Shown one piece after another: positions 1 to 9,032 of a stretch of 64,000 nt of DNA; positions within the stretch are counted from its first letter, which is position 1; every line of letters begins with the position of its first letter. Under the pieces are notes generated by a model. It was not told where the DNA came from and did not search any database. It was given only the letters and a program-made list of their open reading frames with translations. The stretch lies in NCBI RefSeq assembly GCF_001598335.1, contig NZ_BCYT01000014.1, positions 18,793 to 82,792 of the forward strand, read 5' to 3'. This stretch comes from Sphingobium abikonense NBRC 16140 (GTDB taxonomy: Bacteria > Pseudomonadota > Alphaproteobacteria > Sphingomonadales > Sphingomonadaceae). The translations under genes were made by a program, and so were the position numbers.

Positions 1-41
1 ATGGTCAGGCCGAGGCCCGCGATGATGCGCAGCGTCTTCAT
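1..41 (-). CDS. Small lipoprotein or exported protein, 5' end only
   Basis: The minus strand reads ATG at 41, and its first codons overlap the argH stop in an ATGA arrangement. The visible start is [13 protein letters not shown], a basic residue followed by a hydrophobic run, as expected for a signal peptide. The rest lies outside the window. In sphingomonads a short lipoprotein gene often sits between argH and lysA, so that is the likely identity. This is inference from position and 13 residues only. Confidence 0.55.
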   Translation of the reverse strand, partial: MKTLRIIAGLGLT

Positions 42-1426
42 CCCAGTTCCTCCATGGCCTGCGCGATGCGGGCGCGCACCTGATCGGGCGCGGTGCCGCC
101 ATGGCTTTTCCGGCTGGCGACGGACGCATCGACCGTCAGCACGGCATAGACCCGGTCATCGATCCGGTCGTCGATCGCGCGCAACTTTTCGGGCGGCAGT
201 TTGTCGAGCGATACGCCCGCCTCTTCCGCCGCCGCCACCGCCCGACCGGTGATATGGTGCGCTTCACGGAAAGGAATGCCGCCTTCGCGCACCAGCCAGT
301 CGGCAAGGTCGGTCGCGGTCGCAAAACCGCTTTCGGCCAGGCCGCGCATCCGGTCGGTGCGGAACGTCACGGTTTCCACCATGCCCGTCATCGCCGCGAT
401 CGACAGGGCAAGCAGGTCGTGCGCCTCGAACACCGGCGGCTTGTCGTCCTGCATATCCTTGGAATAAGCGAGCGGCAGCCCCTTCATCGTGACGCAGAGT
501 GCGGTCATGCAGCCCATGATGCGCCCGGCATGGCCGCGCACCAGTTCGGCGGCGTCGGGATTGCGCTTTTGCGGCATGATCGAGCTGCCGGTCGAATAGG
601 CGTCGGGCAGCTTGACGAAGCCGAAGGGCTGGCTCGCCCAGATGATGAATTCCTCTGCAAGCCTCGACAGGTGCAGCGACGCCTGGGTCGCGGCCATCAG
701 ATAGTCGAGCGCGAAATCGCGGTCGGACACGCTGTCCAGGCTATTGTCCGTTGGCTTGGCAAAGCCCAGCGCCGCCGCCGTCATGTGGCGATCGGTGGGA
801 AAGCCGGTGCCGGCAAGCGCCGCCGCGCCCAGCGGACATTCATTGAGGCGCGCGCGCGCATCGGCAAAGCGGCTGCGGTCGCGACGCACCATCTCATAAT
901 AGGCCATCAGATGATGGCCGAGCGTCACCGGCTGCGCGGACTGCAAATGGGTAAAGCCGGGCATCACGGCGTCGGCATGATCCTGTGCCCGCGCGACCAG
1001 CGCGCGCTGCAAGCCGACAAGCCCCGCCTCCACCTCGTCAATGGCATCGCGCACCCACAGGCGAAAGTCGGTCGCCACCTGGTCATTGCGGCTGCGCGCG
1101 GTATGCAACCGCCCGGCGACCGGGCCGATCAGTTCCGCGAGGCGCGATTCCGTCACCATGTGGATGTCTTCAAGATCAAGGTTCACCGGAACCCCGTTCG
1201 CTTCATATTCGGCGGCGATGGTGTCCAGCCCGGCGCTGATCGCGTCTGCATCGGCCTGGCTGACGATCCCCTGACGCGCCAGCATCGCCACATGCGCCTT
1301 GGACCCGGCGATATCCTGTTTCCACAAGCGCTTGTCGAATGGGATGGAGGCATTTATCTCGCGCATGATCGAGGCGGGGCCGGCAGCGAAGCGGCCGCCC
1401 CACATGCTGTTGGAGCCTGAACCCAT
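38..1426 (-). CDS. argH: Argininosuccinate lyase
   Basis: Cytoplasmic enzyme for the last step of arginine synthesis, cleaving argininosuccinate to arginine and fumarate. The protein is about 462 aa, normal for the family. The N-terminus has the MWGGRF motif typical of ArgH. The lyase superfamily signature [12 protein letters not shown] lies near residues 277-288 and holds the catalytic serine loop. The frame stays open up to 1591, but that extension would cover the signal peptide of the divergent thioredoxin gene and has no family support, so I start at the ATG at 1426 ([11 protein letters not shown]). The ATG at 1405 is an alternative. It overlaps the next gene by 4 nt, suggesting an operon with the small lipoprotein. 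Confidence 0.95.
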   Translation of the reverse strand: MGSGSNSMWGGRFAAGPASIMREINASIPFDKRLWKQDIAGSKAHVAMLARQGIVSQADADAISAGLDTIAAEYEANGVPVNLDLEDIHMVTESRLAELIGPVAGRLHTARSRNDQVATDFRLWVRDAIDEVEAGLVGLQRALVARAQDHADAVMPGFTHLQSAQPVTLGHHLMAYYEMVRRDRSRFADARARLNECPLGAAALAGTGFPTDRHMTAAALGFAKPTDNSLDSVSDRDFALDYLMAATQASLHLSRLAEEFIIWASQPFGFVKLPDAYSTGSSIMPQKRNPDAAELVRGHAGRIMGCMTALCVTMKGLPLAYSKDMQDDKPPVFEAHDLLALSIAAMTGMVETVTFRTDRMRGLAESGFATATDLADWLVREGGIPFREAHHITGRAVAAAEEAGVSLDKLPPEKLRAIDDRIDDRVYAVLTVDASVASRKSHGGTAPDQVRARIAQAMEELG

Positions 1427-2042
1427 GCTGTCGTCGTCCCGCGCGCTAATGATATTGCTCCTGCCTGCGTTGCTGGCGGCATGCGATAGGCAATCACCGC
1501 CCAAGGAGCAAGCCAATGCCGCCATCAGCGGCGAAGTCGCGCCGACGCCCGGCGAAGCAACCGCAGAGCCGAAGGGCGAGGCGGCGTTCAATTACAAGAT
1601 CGACAAAAGCAAGGCCGGCACCGCCGCGCCCGACTTCGTGTTTCAGGCGCCCGATGGCAGCGACATGACGCTGCAGGATTTCGCGGGCAAGCCGATGCTG
1701 GTCAATCTGTGGGCGACATGGTGCGCGCCCTGTGTCGCGGAAATGCCGACGCTGGACCGTGTTGCAGCTGCGCACGGCGCCAAAGGCCTCGCCGTGCTGA
1801 CCATTTCGCAGGATGTGCAGGGCGCAAAGGCGGCGGGCGCATTCTTCGCCAAACATGATCTGCCGCATCTCAAGGCCTATACCGATCCGGACAATCGTTT
1901 CGGCTTTTCCTATGCGACCGGCGTCCTGCCCACGACCGTCCTCTATGACGCGCAGGGCAAGGAGATGCTGCGCGTGATTGGCGCGATGGACTGGGAAGGC
2001 GCGGAAGCCAGGGCGCTGATCGAGGACGCGCTCGCCTCCTGA
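1425..2042 (+). CDS. TlpA-family thioredoxin lipoprotein
   Basis: Predicted periplasmic, membrane-anchored disulfide reductase of about 205 aa. Residues 1-22 form a lipoprotein signal ending in LLAAC, followed by a flexible charged linker to about residue 65. A TlpA/ResA-like fold follows, with the redox motif WCAPC (Cys100 and Cys103). The [14 protein letters not shown] segment and the conserved cis-Pro region ([11 protein letters not shown]) are also visible. Family members keep cytochrome c apocysteines or other periplasmic thiols reduced; the exact substrate cannot be read here. It is divergent from argH, and their start codons share the four bases CATG, so each promoter must lie inside the other gene. 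An ATG at 1449 is a possible later start. Confidence 0.85.
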   Translation: MLSSSRALMILLLPALLAACDRQSPPKEQANAAISGEVAPTPGEATAEPKGEAAFNYKIDKSKAGTAAPDFVFQAPDGSDMTLQDFAGKPMLVNLWATWCAPCVAEMPTLDRVAAAHGAKGLAVLTISQDVQGAKAAGAFFAKHDLPHLKAYTDPDNRFGFSYATGVLPTTVLYDAQGKEMLRVIGAMDWEGAEARALIEDALAS

Positions 2043-2181
2043 TCTACAAGGCGCAAGACCATAAAAACGAAGCTACCACGAAAATCCTCCATGTCAGCCG
2101 ATGCAAACTTGCCTTGAAGATAAATTTTCTGGCGCGGTAATGCCTGCACGCACGCAAAGCCAATATCTTCGCATTGGCGCT

Positions 2182-2199
2182 TGTGTCTTTTGCGACACA
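2182..2199. promoter_or_regulatory. Inverted repeat upstream of TonB receptor gene
   Basis: TGTGTC and GACACA arms of 6 bp flank TTTTGC, about 100 bp before the receptor start. It may be an operator or a hairpin in the leader. The rest of the 256-bp gap (2043-2298) shows no gene I can support. Confidence 0.3.
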
Positions 2200-2298
2200 G
2201 ACTCCGCCTTTGATGAAAATGCTGCGCTGCAATAGCGGCTCGGCTGAAACCATTCGTTCATCCCCTTGTCATCGACATTGCAAAAACAGGGGGCATGA

Positions 2299-4866
2299 AT
2301 GACAAGACTGTCCGCGTTCAAACTTTCTCTTATCCTGGCGTCGTCTTGGTCAGCCGGTGCGCTGGCGCAGGAAGCGCCGCAGGAACCGCAGGCCGACGAC
2401 GGCGCGGCCATCATCGTCACCGGGACCCGTGCCGTGGGCATGCAGGCGGCGGACAGCGCCGCGCCCGTCACGGTGCTGGGCGAACAGGCGCTGTCGAGCG
2501 TGGGCCAGCCCAACCTCAATCAGGCCCTTACGCAGTTGGTGCCGAGCTTCACTGCCCAGACGCAGGGCGTTGACATGTCGAACTTCTCGCTGTCGGCCCG
2601 TCTGCGCGGCCTCAGCCCGAACCACACGCTAGTCATGGTGAATGGCAAGCGCCGCCACGGTTCGGCCATTCTTCAGGTGATCGCTGGCCCGTTCCAGGGT
2701 TCGGCGGCGCCCAGCATCGATCTCATTCCGCCAGACGCCGTGTCGCGCATCGAAATTTTGCAGGACGGCGCATCGGCAGTGTACGGCACCGACGCGATCG
2801 CCGGCGCCATCAACATGATCTTGAAGGACCAGTCCGACGGCGGCACCTTCAAGGTGACAGGCGGCCAATATTATAACAGCGAAGGCGAACTCTTCTCCGC
2901 ATCGGGCAATGTCGGCTTCAAACTGGGCGAAGACGGCTTTTTCAACGTCACCGCCTTCCACCGCCGTCAGGATTACACGACCACCGGCACGGGCCAGGTC
3001 ATCATGTCGGACATCGACGGCAATCCTTATGTAAATGCCGCTGGCACCTATCCCGGACAATTCCCGTCGACCAGCAATTATTATGACCCTGCCTGGGCCA
3101 ATCTGGATCTGAACGGCATCAACGGCGGGCAGGCGAAATCGCAGCTCAACATCCTCTTCTATAATATGGGCTATGATTTCGGCGGCGTCGAACTCTACAG
3201 CTTCGGCGATGTGTCGCGGCGCGTGGGCTATGCCTATCAGGGCTATCGTCCGCCCAACCGCATCTGCGCCGACGCGACCGACCTGTCGACCTGCTATGGC
3301 GAAACCGGCACTTTCGGCATGGTGCCGCAGCAGAAGGTGGAGCAGAAGGAATATAGCTTCACCGTTGGTGCAAAGGGTGAATTCGGCTCTGACTGGAATT
3401 ATGATCTGAGCGTCACCTACGGCTATGACCAGAACAAGATCTGGACCATTGAATCGGCCCACCGGTCGCTCTGGATCGCCAATTACAACGCCTCTCTGAC
3501 AGACCCCACCATCACGCCCAATACGGTGAGCGACGCCTATGACGGCGGCTTCAAGCTCAGCCAGCTCACCACCACGCTCGACATCCGCAAGGAATTCGAC
3601 GTGGGCATGGCCAATCCGCTGACCCTGGCCTTTGGCGGCGAATATCGGCGCGACACTTATGAAATCATGCAGGGCGACTATTATTCCACCCTGGCAGAAG
3701 GCGTGCAGTCTTTCCCCGGCTACAAGGACATCGACGCCGGCAAGCATCGCCGCAGTTCGCGCGCAGGCTATATCAACCTGATCGCCGAACCGATCGACAA
3801 GTGGACCATCGACATTGCCGGCCGCTATGAAGATTATACCGACTTTGGCGATACGACGATCGGCAAGATCACGACGCGCTATGATTTCTCGGACGCCTTC
3901 GCGATCCGCGGCACCGCCTCCACCGGGTTCCGCGCACCGACACTGGCCGAATCCTTCTACTCGACGGTGAATGTCGGCCCCACCAGCGCCGTGCTGCAAT
4001 TGCCCGCCGGTTCGCCAGCAGCGACCTTGCTCGGGTTCAATTCCCTGCGTCCTGAAAAGTCCACCAACTTCTCGGCCGGTATCGTTATTCACCCGACGCC
4101 CAAGCTCGCGATCACGATCGATGGCTATTATATCAAGATCAAGGACCGCATCTCTGCGACGGCGACGCTGCCCGCGATCCAGGGCGGTGTTCCGGTTGCT
4201 GGCGCGGAAAGCATCCTTGCCGCGATCGCGTCCACCGGCCTCGTGCTCGACACCGGCCTTCAGACGCTGGGCGTGGCGAGCTTCACCAACCTCATCGACA
4301 CTGAAACCTACGGCATCGACTTCGCCGCCCGTTATCCGGTCATGCTCGATTTCGGCAAGCTCGACCTGTCGCTGACGGCCAACTACAACAAGACCAAGAT
4401 CACGGATAACAAGAATACTGCGCTGTTCAGCGCCGTGTCGGAAAGCTATATCGAGGACGCGTCGCCCGAATATAAGGTGGTTGGCAATATCAACTTCTCG
4501 ACCGGCCCATTCTCGGCCAATCTGCGCCAAACCTTCTATGGCAAAACCAGCATCCTCGTCCGTTCGGCGCTGTCGGCGGCGGCGATGAACGGCCAGTCGA
4601 TCGAGCGGGACGGCGTCGTCAAGGCGACCGGGATCACCGATCTGGAACTGGGCTATGACTTCACCGACTTCGTCAAATTCTCGGTCGGTGCGAATAACCT
4701 GTTCGACAAGCGGCCGGAAAAGCCCAAGCTGCTGAGCGGCGTCACCGTGCTACCGGGTCAGTCGCCCTATGAAAATGGCACGACCACGTGGAACAGCTAT
4801 TATGGCCATGGCGCTTATGGCTCGGCCGGCGGCTATTATTACGCGCGTCTCGACTTCAAGTTCTGA
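2299..4866 (+). CDS. TonB-dependent outer membrane receptor
   Basis: An 855-aa outer membrane receptor for energy-dependent uptake. Residues 1-24 are a Sec signal peptide ending ALA. A TonB box-like IIVTGTRA follows near residue 40, then a plug domain (about 45-175, with the plug motif GASAVYGTDAIAGAINMI). The remainder is a long beta-barrel with alternating aromatic strands ending in ARLDFKF, the usual terminal aromatic. The substrate is not readable. The gene precedes, on the same strand, three genes for exported PLP and RidA enzymes, so an amino compound, peptide or opine-like ligand is a reasonable guess. A terminator-like hairpin separates it from them, so expression is probably graded. 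Confidence 0.9.
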   Translation: MTRLSAFKLSLILASSWSAGALAQEAPQEPQADDGAAIIVTGTRAVGMQAADSAAPVTVLGEQALSSVGQPNLNQALTQLVPSFTAQTQGVDMSNFSLSARLRGLSPNHTLVMVNGKRRHGSAILQVIAGPFQGSAAPSIDLIPPDAVSRIEILQDGASAVYGTDAIAGAINMILKDQSDGGTFKVTGGQYYNSEGELFSASGNVGFKLGEDGFFNVTAFHRRQDYTTTGTGQVIMSDIDGNPYVNAAGTYPGQFPSTSNYYDPAWANLDLNGINGGQAKSQLNILFYNMGYDFGGVELYSFGDVSRRVGYAYQGYRPPNRICADATDLSTCYGETGTFGMVPQQKVEQKEYSFTVGAKGEFGSDWNYDLSVTYGYDQNKIWTIESAHRSLWIANYNASLTDPTITPNTVSDAYDGGFKLSQLTTTLDIRKEFDVGMANPLTLAFGGEYRRDTYEIMQGDYYSTLAEGVQSFPGYKDIDAGKHRRSSRAGYINLIAEPIDKWTIDIAGRYEDYTDFGDTTIGKITTRYDFSDAFAIRGTASTGFRAPTLAESFYSTVNVGPTSAVLQLPAGSPAATLLGFNSLRPEKSTNFSAGIVIHPTPKLAITIDGYYIKIKDRISATATLPAIQGGVPVAGAESILAAIASTGLVLDTGLQTLGVASFTNLIDTETYGIDFAARYPVMLDFGKLDLSLTANYNKTKITDNKNTALFSAVSESYIEDASPEYKVVGNINFSTGPFSANLRQTFYGKTSILVRSALSAAAMNGQSIERDGVVKATGITDLELGYDFTDFVKFSVGANNLFDKRPEKPKLLSGVTVLPGQSPYENGTTTWNSYYGHGAYGSAGGYYYARLDFKF

Positions 4867-4881
4867 CGCCGTCACGAAGGA

Positions 4882-4918
4882 GGGCCGGTCCAGCGATGGA
4901 TCGGCCCTTTTGCTTTTG
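4882..4918 (+). terminator. Intrinsic terminator after TonB receptor
   Basis: A stem of GGGCCGGTCC (4882-4891) and GGATCGGCCC (4898-4907), with one G-T wobble and a 6-nt loop, is followed by TTTTGCTTTT. It ends only about 18 bp before the next start codon, so downstream genes need read-through or a promoter inside the receptor gene. Confidence 0.75.
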
Positions 4919-4935
4919 GCCATTGGAAGGTGCTC

Positions 4936-6057
4936 ATGTCCCTGTCCCGACGAATGATGATGCGCGGCGCCGTGGCGGCGGCGGGCGCCATGTCCGCAGT
5001 GCCCGCCATCGCGCAACGCGGCCGCGCGGTTGCGCTGCCCGACGATCCGGCCGGCATGATCGCCACGCTGACCGATGGCGTCTATATCAACAGCAACGAA
5101 CATCCCGTGGGGCCCGGCCCCGCCGCGCTGGCGGCGCTGGCCGGATTGCCGCCCCTGTCCGGGCGTTATGGCATGGCCTTTGCCGGCAAGCTGGAAAGCC
5201 TGTTCGCCCGGCAAAATGGCCTCGCCGCCGACCAGGTTCAGGTTCACCCCGGTTCCTTCATGCCGCTGCGCTCGGTCGCGCTGAGCTACAGTTCGCAGGA
5301 ACGGCCAATCGCCTATTTCGAACCGACATTCGATCAGGGATTCCTCGGCCTTAGCAATGAAAGCGTGACGCGATCGGTCGCGGTGCCGTTGTCGGGCGAT
5401 TTCAAGGCCGACCCCAGGGCATTGCTGGCCGCCGCGCCCGATGCAGGCGTTTATTATCTGTGCAATCCCAACAACCCGACCGGCCTGCCGGTGGCGCGGG
5501 CGGACATCGACTGGCTGCTCGCCAACAAGCCAAAGGACAGCATCCTCCTTGTAGACGAAGCCTATATCCAGTTCAGCGACGCGCAAAGCTGCCTCGACCT
5601 GGTGGCATCGGGTGCCGACCTGCTGGTGACGCGCACCTTTTCCAAAATTTATGGCCTTGCAGGCCTGCGCTGCGGCCTGATCGCCGGGCGCAAGGATTTG
5701 CTGGACGGAATGGCGCGCCATGGCGTCAACATCACGCCCATGCCCGCCGTGATCGCAGCCGAAGCCAGCCTGCTCGACGCGGATCTGGTGCCCATGCGCA
5801 AGGCGCAGAACAAGGCCGTGCGTGACGACCTCATTGCCTGGTGCGCGGCGCAGGGCCTGCGCGCCTTGCCCAGCGAAGCGAGTTTTCTGATGATCCATGT
5901 CGGCCGACCGGGGGCCGATGTGACGGCCGCGCTCGCGCGCGATCGCATCTTCATTGGCGGACCGCGCAAGCATATGGACGACTGGGTGCGCGTATCCATC
6001 GGTACGGCAGCGGAGATGCAGGCGTTTAAGACCGCCCTGCTCAAAGTTCTGGCGTGA
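4936..6057 (+). CDS. Tat-exported HisC-like class I/II aminotransferase
   Basis: A fold-type I PLP enzyme of about 373 aa, similar to histidinol-phosphate or aromatic aminotransferases. The N-terminus MSLSRRMMMRGAVAAAG with a hydrophobic run and the cleavage-like AIAQ is a Tat signal, so it is predicted to fold with PLP in the cytoplasm and act in the periplasm. Visible family features are CNPNNPTG (aspartate-domain loop), VDEAY (PLP-pyridine aspartate) and TFSKIYGLAGLRCG, whose lysine (about K237) binds PLP. I start at the ATG at 4936, with GGAAGG 6-11 nt before it; a GTG at 4930 is in frame. Its stop overlaps the next start (GTGA). The substrate is unknown. Confidence 0.85.
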   Translation: MSLSRRMMMRGAVAAAGAMSAVPAIAQRGRAVALPDDPAGMIATLTDGVYINSNEHPVGPGPAALAALAGLPPLSGRYGMAFAGKLESLFARQNGLAADQVQVHPGSFMPLRSVALSYSSQERPIAYFEPTFDQGFLGLSNESVTRSVAVPLSGDFKADPRALLAAAPDAGVYYLCNPNNPTGLPVARADIDWLLANKPKDSILLVDEAYIQFSDAQSCLDLVASGADLLVTRTFSKIYGLAGLRCGLIAGRKDLLDGMARHGVNITPMPAVIAAEASLLDADLVPMRKAQNKAVRDDLIAWCAAQGLRALPSEASFLMIHVGRPGADVTAALARDRIFIGGPRKHMDDWVRVSIGTAAEMQAFKTALLKVLA

Positions 6058-7301
6058 CGCTGTCCCGGCGGCAGGCGATCGGCTCTGCGCTCGCGACACC
6101 GGTGGCGGTCAAGGCAGCAGCCGCCAGTCCCCCTGCCCTGCCCGACAAGTCCAGTTTCGCGCCGACCCCCGTCGCCTATCTGGACAGCGCGTCGATCCAC
6201 CCGATGATCCTTGGCGCGCGGCGCGCAATGGATGCCTATGCCGCGGGCCGCACGCTTGATCCTGCCGCGCCGCCGCCGGTGGATCGCGCCGCCACGATCG
6301 CCCGTTTCGCGCGGCTGGTTAATGCCGATCCTGGTGAAGTGACATGGGTGCAATCGACCACCATGGGCGAACAGGCCGTGCTGCGCGCGCTGGGGTTTCC
6401 CGGCGCTGGCGGCCGCATCGTAACCGACACGCTGCATTTCTACGCCGCCTTCCCCATGTATCAGGAACTGGCCAGCCAAGGCGTCGACGTAACCTGGGTT
6501 CGGGCGCGCGACGGGCGCATCTTGCTGGAGGACATGGCCCGCGCGATCACGCCTGGCACCGGGCTGGTCAGCCTCTCGCTCGTATCAACCTATAACGGGT
6601 TCCAGCATGACCTGAAGGCGGTCTGCGCGCTCGCCCACGCGGTCGGGGCGCTGGTCTATGCCGACATCATCCATGCCGCCGGCGCGGTGCCGGTCGACCT
6701 GCACGACAGCGGCGTCGATTTCACCGCCTGCGCCACCTATAAATGGTTGATGGGCGATTTTGGCCTGGGCTTTCTCTATGCCCGGCGCGGCATTCTGGAT
6801 GACCTTCGGCTGGCGGACTTTGGCTATTATGGCTTTGCCGCGCCCGGCGCTGCGCCGGGCATCGGCCTGTCGCCGCCGCAAACCCATGTCTATCCCATGG
6901 ACCCGCCAGGGCCAGCCCCCACCAGCTATGTCCACCGGACCGGCGCGCTCGGCCATTTCGGCACTGGCACCTATGCGCAGGCCGTCATCCCCGCGATCGA
7001 CCATGGCCTTGATTATATCGCGGCCATCGGCGTCCCGGCGATCCAGGCCCATGCGCAGCAGATGATCGGCGCGTTGCGGGAAGGGCTGACAGCCAAAGGC
7101 TATCGTCTCATCACGCCCGCCGACGCGCGCACGCCCCTGCTCACCGCCCTTCTGCCCGACGCTCGGGCAAGGCTGGCCGCTACCCTGACGCGCGCGCAGG
7201 TGCGCCTATCGCTGCACGATCATCATTTTCGGATCGCCCCATCGGTCTTTACCGATATGCGCGATGTCGAGCGGCTGCTCGGCGCGCTGCCCCGCGCCTG
7301 A
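6054..7301 (+). CDS. Tat-exported class V aminotransferase-like PLP enzyme
   Basis: A 415-aa fold-type I PLP enzyme of the class V group (cysteine desulfurase, isopenicillin N epimerase and kynureninase-like). The N-terminus MTLSRRQAIGSALATPVAV is a Tat-type signal with twin arginines. The PLP lysine is seen in the ATYKWLMGDFGLGF block (about K230), and the aspartate with following histidine sits in YADIIHAAGAVPVDL. The start is a GTG that overlaps the previous stop by 4 nt, so the two are translationally coupled. No desulfurase active-site cysteine loop is obvious. An epimerase, lyase or transaminase role on a periplasmic amino compound is likely, but the reaction cannot be fixed from sequence. 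Confidence 0.8.
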   Translation: MTLSRRQAIGSALATPVAVKAAAASPPALPDKSSFAPTPVAYLDSASIHPMILGARRAMDAYAAGRTLDPAAPPPVDRAATIARFARLVNADPGEVTWVQSTTMGEQAVLRALGFPGAGGRIVTDTLHFYAAFPMYQELASQGVDVTWVRARDGRILLEDMARAITPGTGLVSLSLVSTYNGFQHDLKAVCALAHAVGALVYADIIHAAGAVPVDLHDSGVDFTACATYKWLMGDFGLGFLYARRGILDDLRLADFGYYGFAAPGAAPGIGLSPPQTHVYPMDPPGPAPTSYVHRTGALGHFGTGTYAQAVIPAIDHGLDYIAAIGVPAIQAHAQQMIGALREGLTAKGYRLITPADARTPLLTALLPDARARLAATLTRAQVRLSLHDHHFRIAPSVFTDMRDVERLLGALPRA

Positions 7302-7321
7302 CCCTTAAAGGAGAGATCACC

Positions 7322-7753
7322 ATGAAATCTGCCCTCACTGCTCTTCTGCTGTGCACCGCCGCGCCGGCCTTGGCCCAGCCCGCCGCAGCCCCGCCGCCTG
7401 TGCCCGCGCAATTGCCCTTTTCGCCTGCCGTGCCCGCGGGCGGCCTTCTTTTCCTGTCCGGCCAGATCGGTCAGGTGCCTGAAGGCATGGATCGGCATAC
7501 CGACGGATTCGATGCCGCCGTCAAAGGCGCGATGGACGCGATCGGCGCGATCCTGACATCGAACGGGCTGGATTATGGCGACATCGTCAAATGCACGGTG
7601 ATGCTGGCCGACATGACGGACTGGCCACGGTTCAACGCAGCCTATCTGCCCTATTTCAAGGGCAAGCGCCTACCCGCCCGCAGCGCCTTCGGCGCGAATG
7701 GCCTGGCGTTGGGCGCGCCCCTGGAAGTCGAATGTATCGCCGCGCTGCGGTGA
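7322..7753 (+). CDS. Exported RidA/YjgF-family enamine deaminase
   Basis: A 143-aa protein: a Sec signal peptide (residues 1-19, ending ALA-Q), a proline-rich linker, then a complete RidA domain (about 35-143). The RidA hallmarks LPARSAFG (substrate-binding arginine) and LEVECIA (conserved glutamate) are present, so it should be an active deaminase of reactive enamines or imines rather than an Arg-less relative. RidA proteins normally work in the cytoplasm on intermediates released by PLP enzymes. Here it follows two exported PLP enzymes by 20 bp with the RBS AAGGAG, which fits the same role moved to the periplasm. Confidence 0.9.
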   Translation: MKSALTALLLCTAAPALAQPAAAPPPVPAQLPFSPAVPAGGLLFLSGQIGQVPEGMDRHTDGFDAAVKGAMDAIGAILTSNGLDYGDIVKCTVMLADMTDWPRFNAAYLPYFKGKRLPARSAFGANGLALGAPLEVECIAALR

Positions 7754-7765
7754 ACTAGCGCTGCC

Positions 7766-8155
7766 CTAAATCTGCCGTTCCGCATCGAAAGGCGGCACGA
7801 TGCGGCAATGATAGGCGCGTTTCTCGTCGATCAGGCCCGTGTGCAGTTCGGTCGACAGTACCAGCGTCGCGCGGTCCAACCGCTCGACCCGGCGCAGGTC
7901 GCTCAGCAGCCCGCCGCCCTGCTTGACCAATGTGATCGTCGCATCGTCCTGCGCGACGATCTTGCTCCATTCGCGCCCGGCTTCGCGCCAGCGCCCCGCA
8001 GTGAAATCAATCACGATATCGCGAACGGAGCTTTCGTCGGCGCAGGTCAATCCCCGGGTTTCGACCAGGGGGACCGGGTTGGCGGCCGGCGGAGCAGCCG
8101 TTGCGGCCGCGACGCTCGGGGTCGCCAGACCAAGAAGGGCCAATTGCAAGAACAT
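7766..8155 (-). CDS. Exported protein of unknown function
   Basis: A 129-aa protein with a Sec signal (MFLQLALLGLATPSVAA). The mature part has two cysteines (in GLTCADES and AYHCRIV) that could form a disulfide, and mostly beta-type alternation in the last 90 residues. I recognise no family. A GTG 9 nt upstream (8164) is an alternative start; the ATG at 8155 places the hydrophobic core where it belongs. It is convergent with the RidA gene. Small beta-rich periplasmic proteins of this kind are common and often uncharacterised. Confidence 0.6.
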   Translation of the reverse strand: MFLQLALLGLATPSVAAATAAPPAANPVPLVETRGLTCADESSVRDIVIDFTAGRWREAGREWSKIVAQDDATITLVKQGGGLLSDLRRVERLDRATLVLSTELHTGLIDEKRAYHCRIVPPFDAERQI

Positions 8156-8224
8156 CGGGATCACCCTAACAGCTGTGACGGCTCGGCGCGAGGCACCTCA
8201 TATCAGCGGCTGCTTAACCGCGTC

Positions 8225-8416
8225 TTACAGCGCAGACGCTTCCCGCGCCACCAGCACCGGCACGCCATCGCGCACGGGAAAGGCGAGCATGGCCGCGTCT
8301 GACACCAGAGCCTGCCTCCCGGCATCCCAGCGCAGTTGCGTGCGTGTCACCGGGCAGACCAGCTTGCCCAGCAGCCATGGGTCTATTGGTGGCACCTCAT
8401 CGGTCGCATCGTTCAT
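8225..8416 (-). CDS. Trm112-family small protein (UPF0434)
   Basis: A 63-aa protein with the Trm112/YcaR pattern: DPWLLGKLVCPVTRTQLRWD near residues 12-31 and LAFPVRDGVPVL near 44-55. Only one of the zinc cysteines common in the family is seen (VCPVT). In eukaryotes and archaea relatives activate methyltransferases; the bacterial role is poorly defined. Its start overlaps the stop of the LON-domain gene (ATGA), so the two are co-translated. Confidence 0.85.
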   Translation of the reverse strand: MNDATDEVPPIDPWLLGKLVCPVTRTQLRWDAGRQALVSDAAMLAFPVRDGVPVLVAREASAL

Positions 8417-9027
8417 TGCAACGTCGCGCCGCCGTCGCGCTCGATCCGGCCGATAATCTGCATCAGCTGAATGATCCGTTCCGATCGTTCGGACAGGCTG
8501 TCGGCTTCCAGCAGCGTCTGCTTGGATGCAGGATCAAAGGGCGCGATCTGGGCGATGCCATTCACCAGAGCCACGTCATCCAACCGCGACACCGCCGTCC
8601 AGTCGACGACATAGCCCAGCATGTCGGCAAAGCGCCGCGATTCCTGCTCCAGCGCCGCACGCTCCACGGCCGACAGCACTTCGTCCTCGTCCGGCGCCTG
8701 CTCCACCTCCGCCTCGATCTGGCGGAATTGCGTCGCGACCGGCAACTCGCGCAGAACCCGAAAGCGCGCAAGTCCCGTCAGGATGATGTTGAAACGGCCA
8801 TCCTCCAGCGCCTCGATATGGCTCACATGACCCAGGCATCCGACATCATAGAGCGTCGGCACCGGGCCTTCGCCCCGCGGCTGGATCATGCCGATCCGGC
8901 GATCGCGCGCCATCGCGTCATGAATCATGGCGCGATAGCGCGGCTCGAAAATGTGCAGCGGCAAGTCCATGCCCGGCAGCAGCAAAGCCCCGGACAAGGG
9001 AAAGATGGAGACGCGCGTCGTCGCCAT
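8413..9027 (-). CDS. LON peptidase N-terminal (substrate-binding) domain protein
   Basis: A 204-aa protein that matches the N-terminal domain of Lon (ISRIFPLSGALLLPG-like opening, LHIFEPRYRAMI, GRFNIILTGLARFRV) but lacks the AAA and protease parts. Stand-alone LON-domain proteins are widespread in alphaproteobacteria, and their role is not settled. Here it sits in a compact minus-strand operon between a YbbN-like thioredoxin (5-nt or larger gap) and a Trm112-like gene, a pairing typical for these bacteria and perhaps linked to protein quality control. Confidence 0.85.
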   Translation of the reverse strand: MATTRVSIFPLSGALLLPGMDLPLHIFEPRYRAMIHDAMARDRRIGMIQPRGEGPVPTLYDVGCLGHVSHIEALEDGRFNIILTGLARFRVLRELPVATQFRQIEAEVEQAPDEDEVLSAVERAALEQESRRFADMLGYVVDWTAVSRLDDVALVNGIAQIAPFDPASKQTLLEADSLSERSERIIQLMQIIGRIERDGGATLQ

Positions 9028-9032
9028 CGCCG

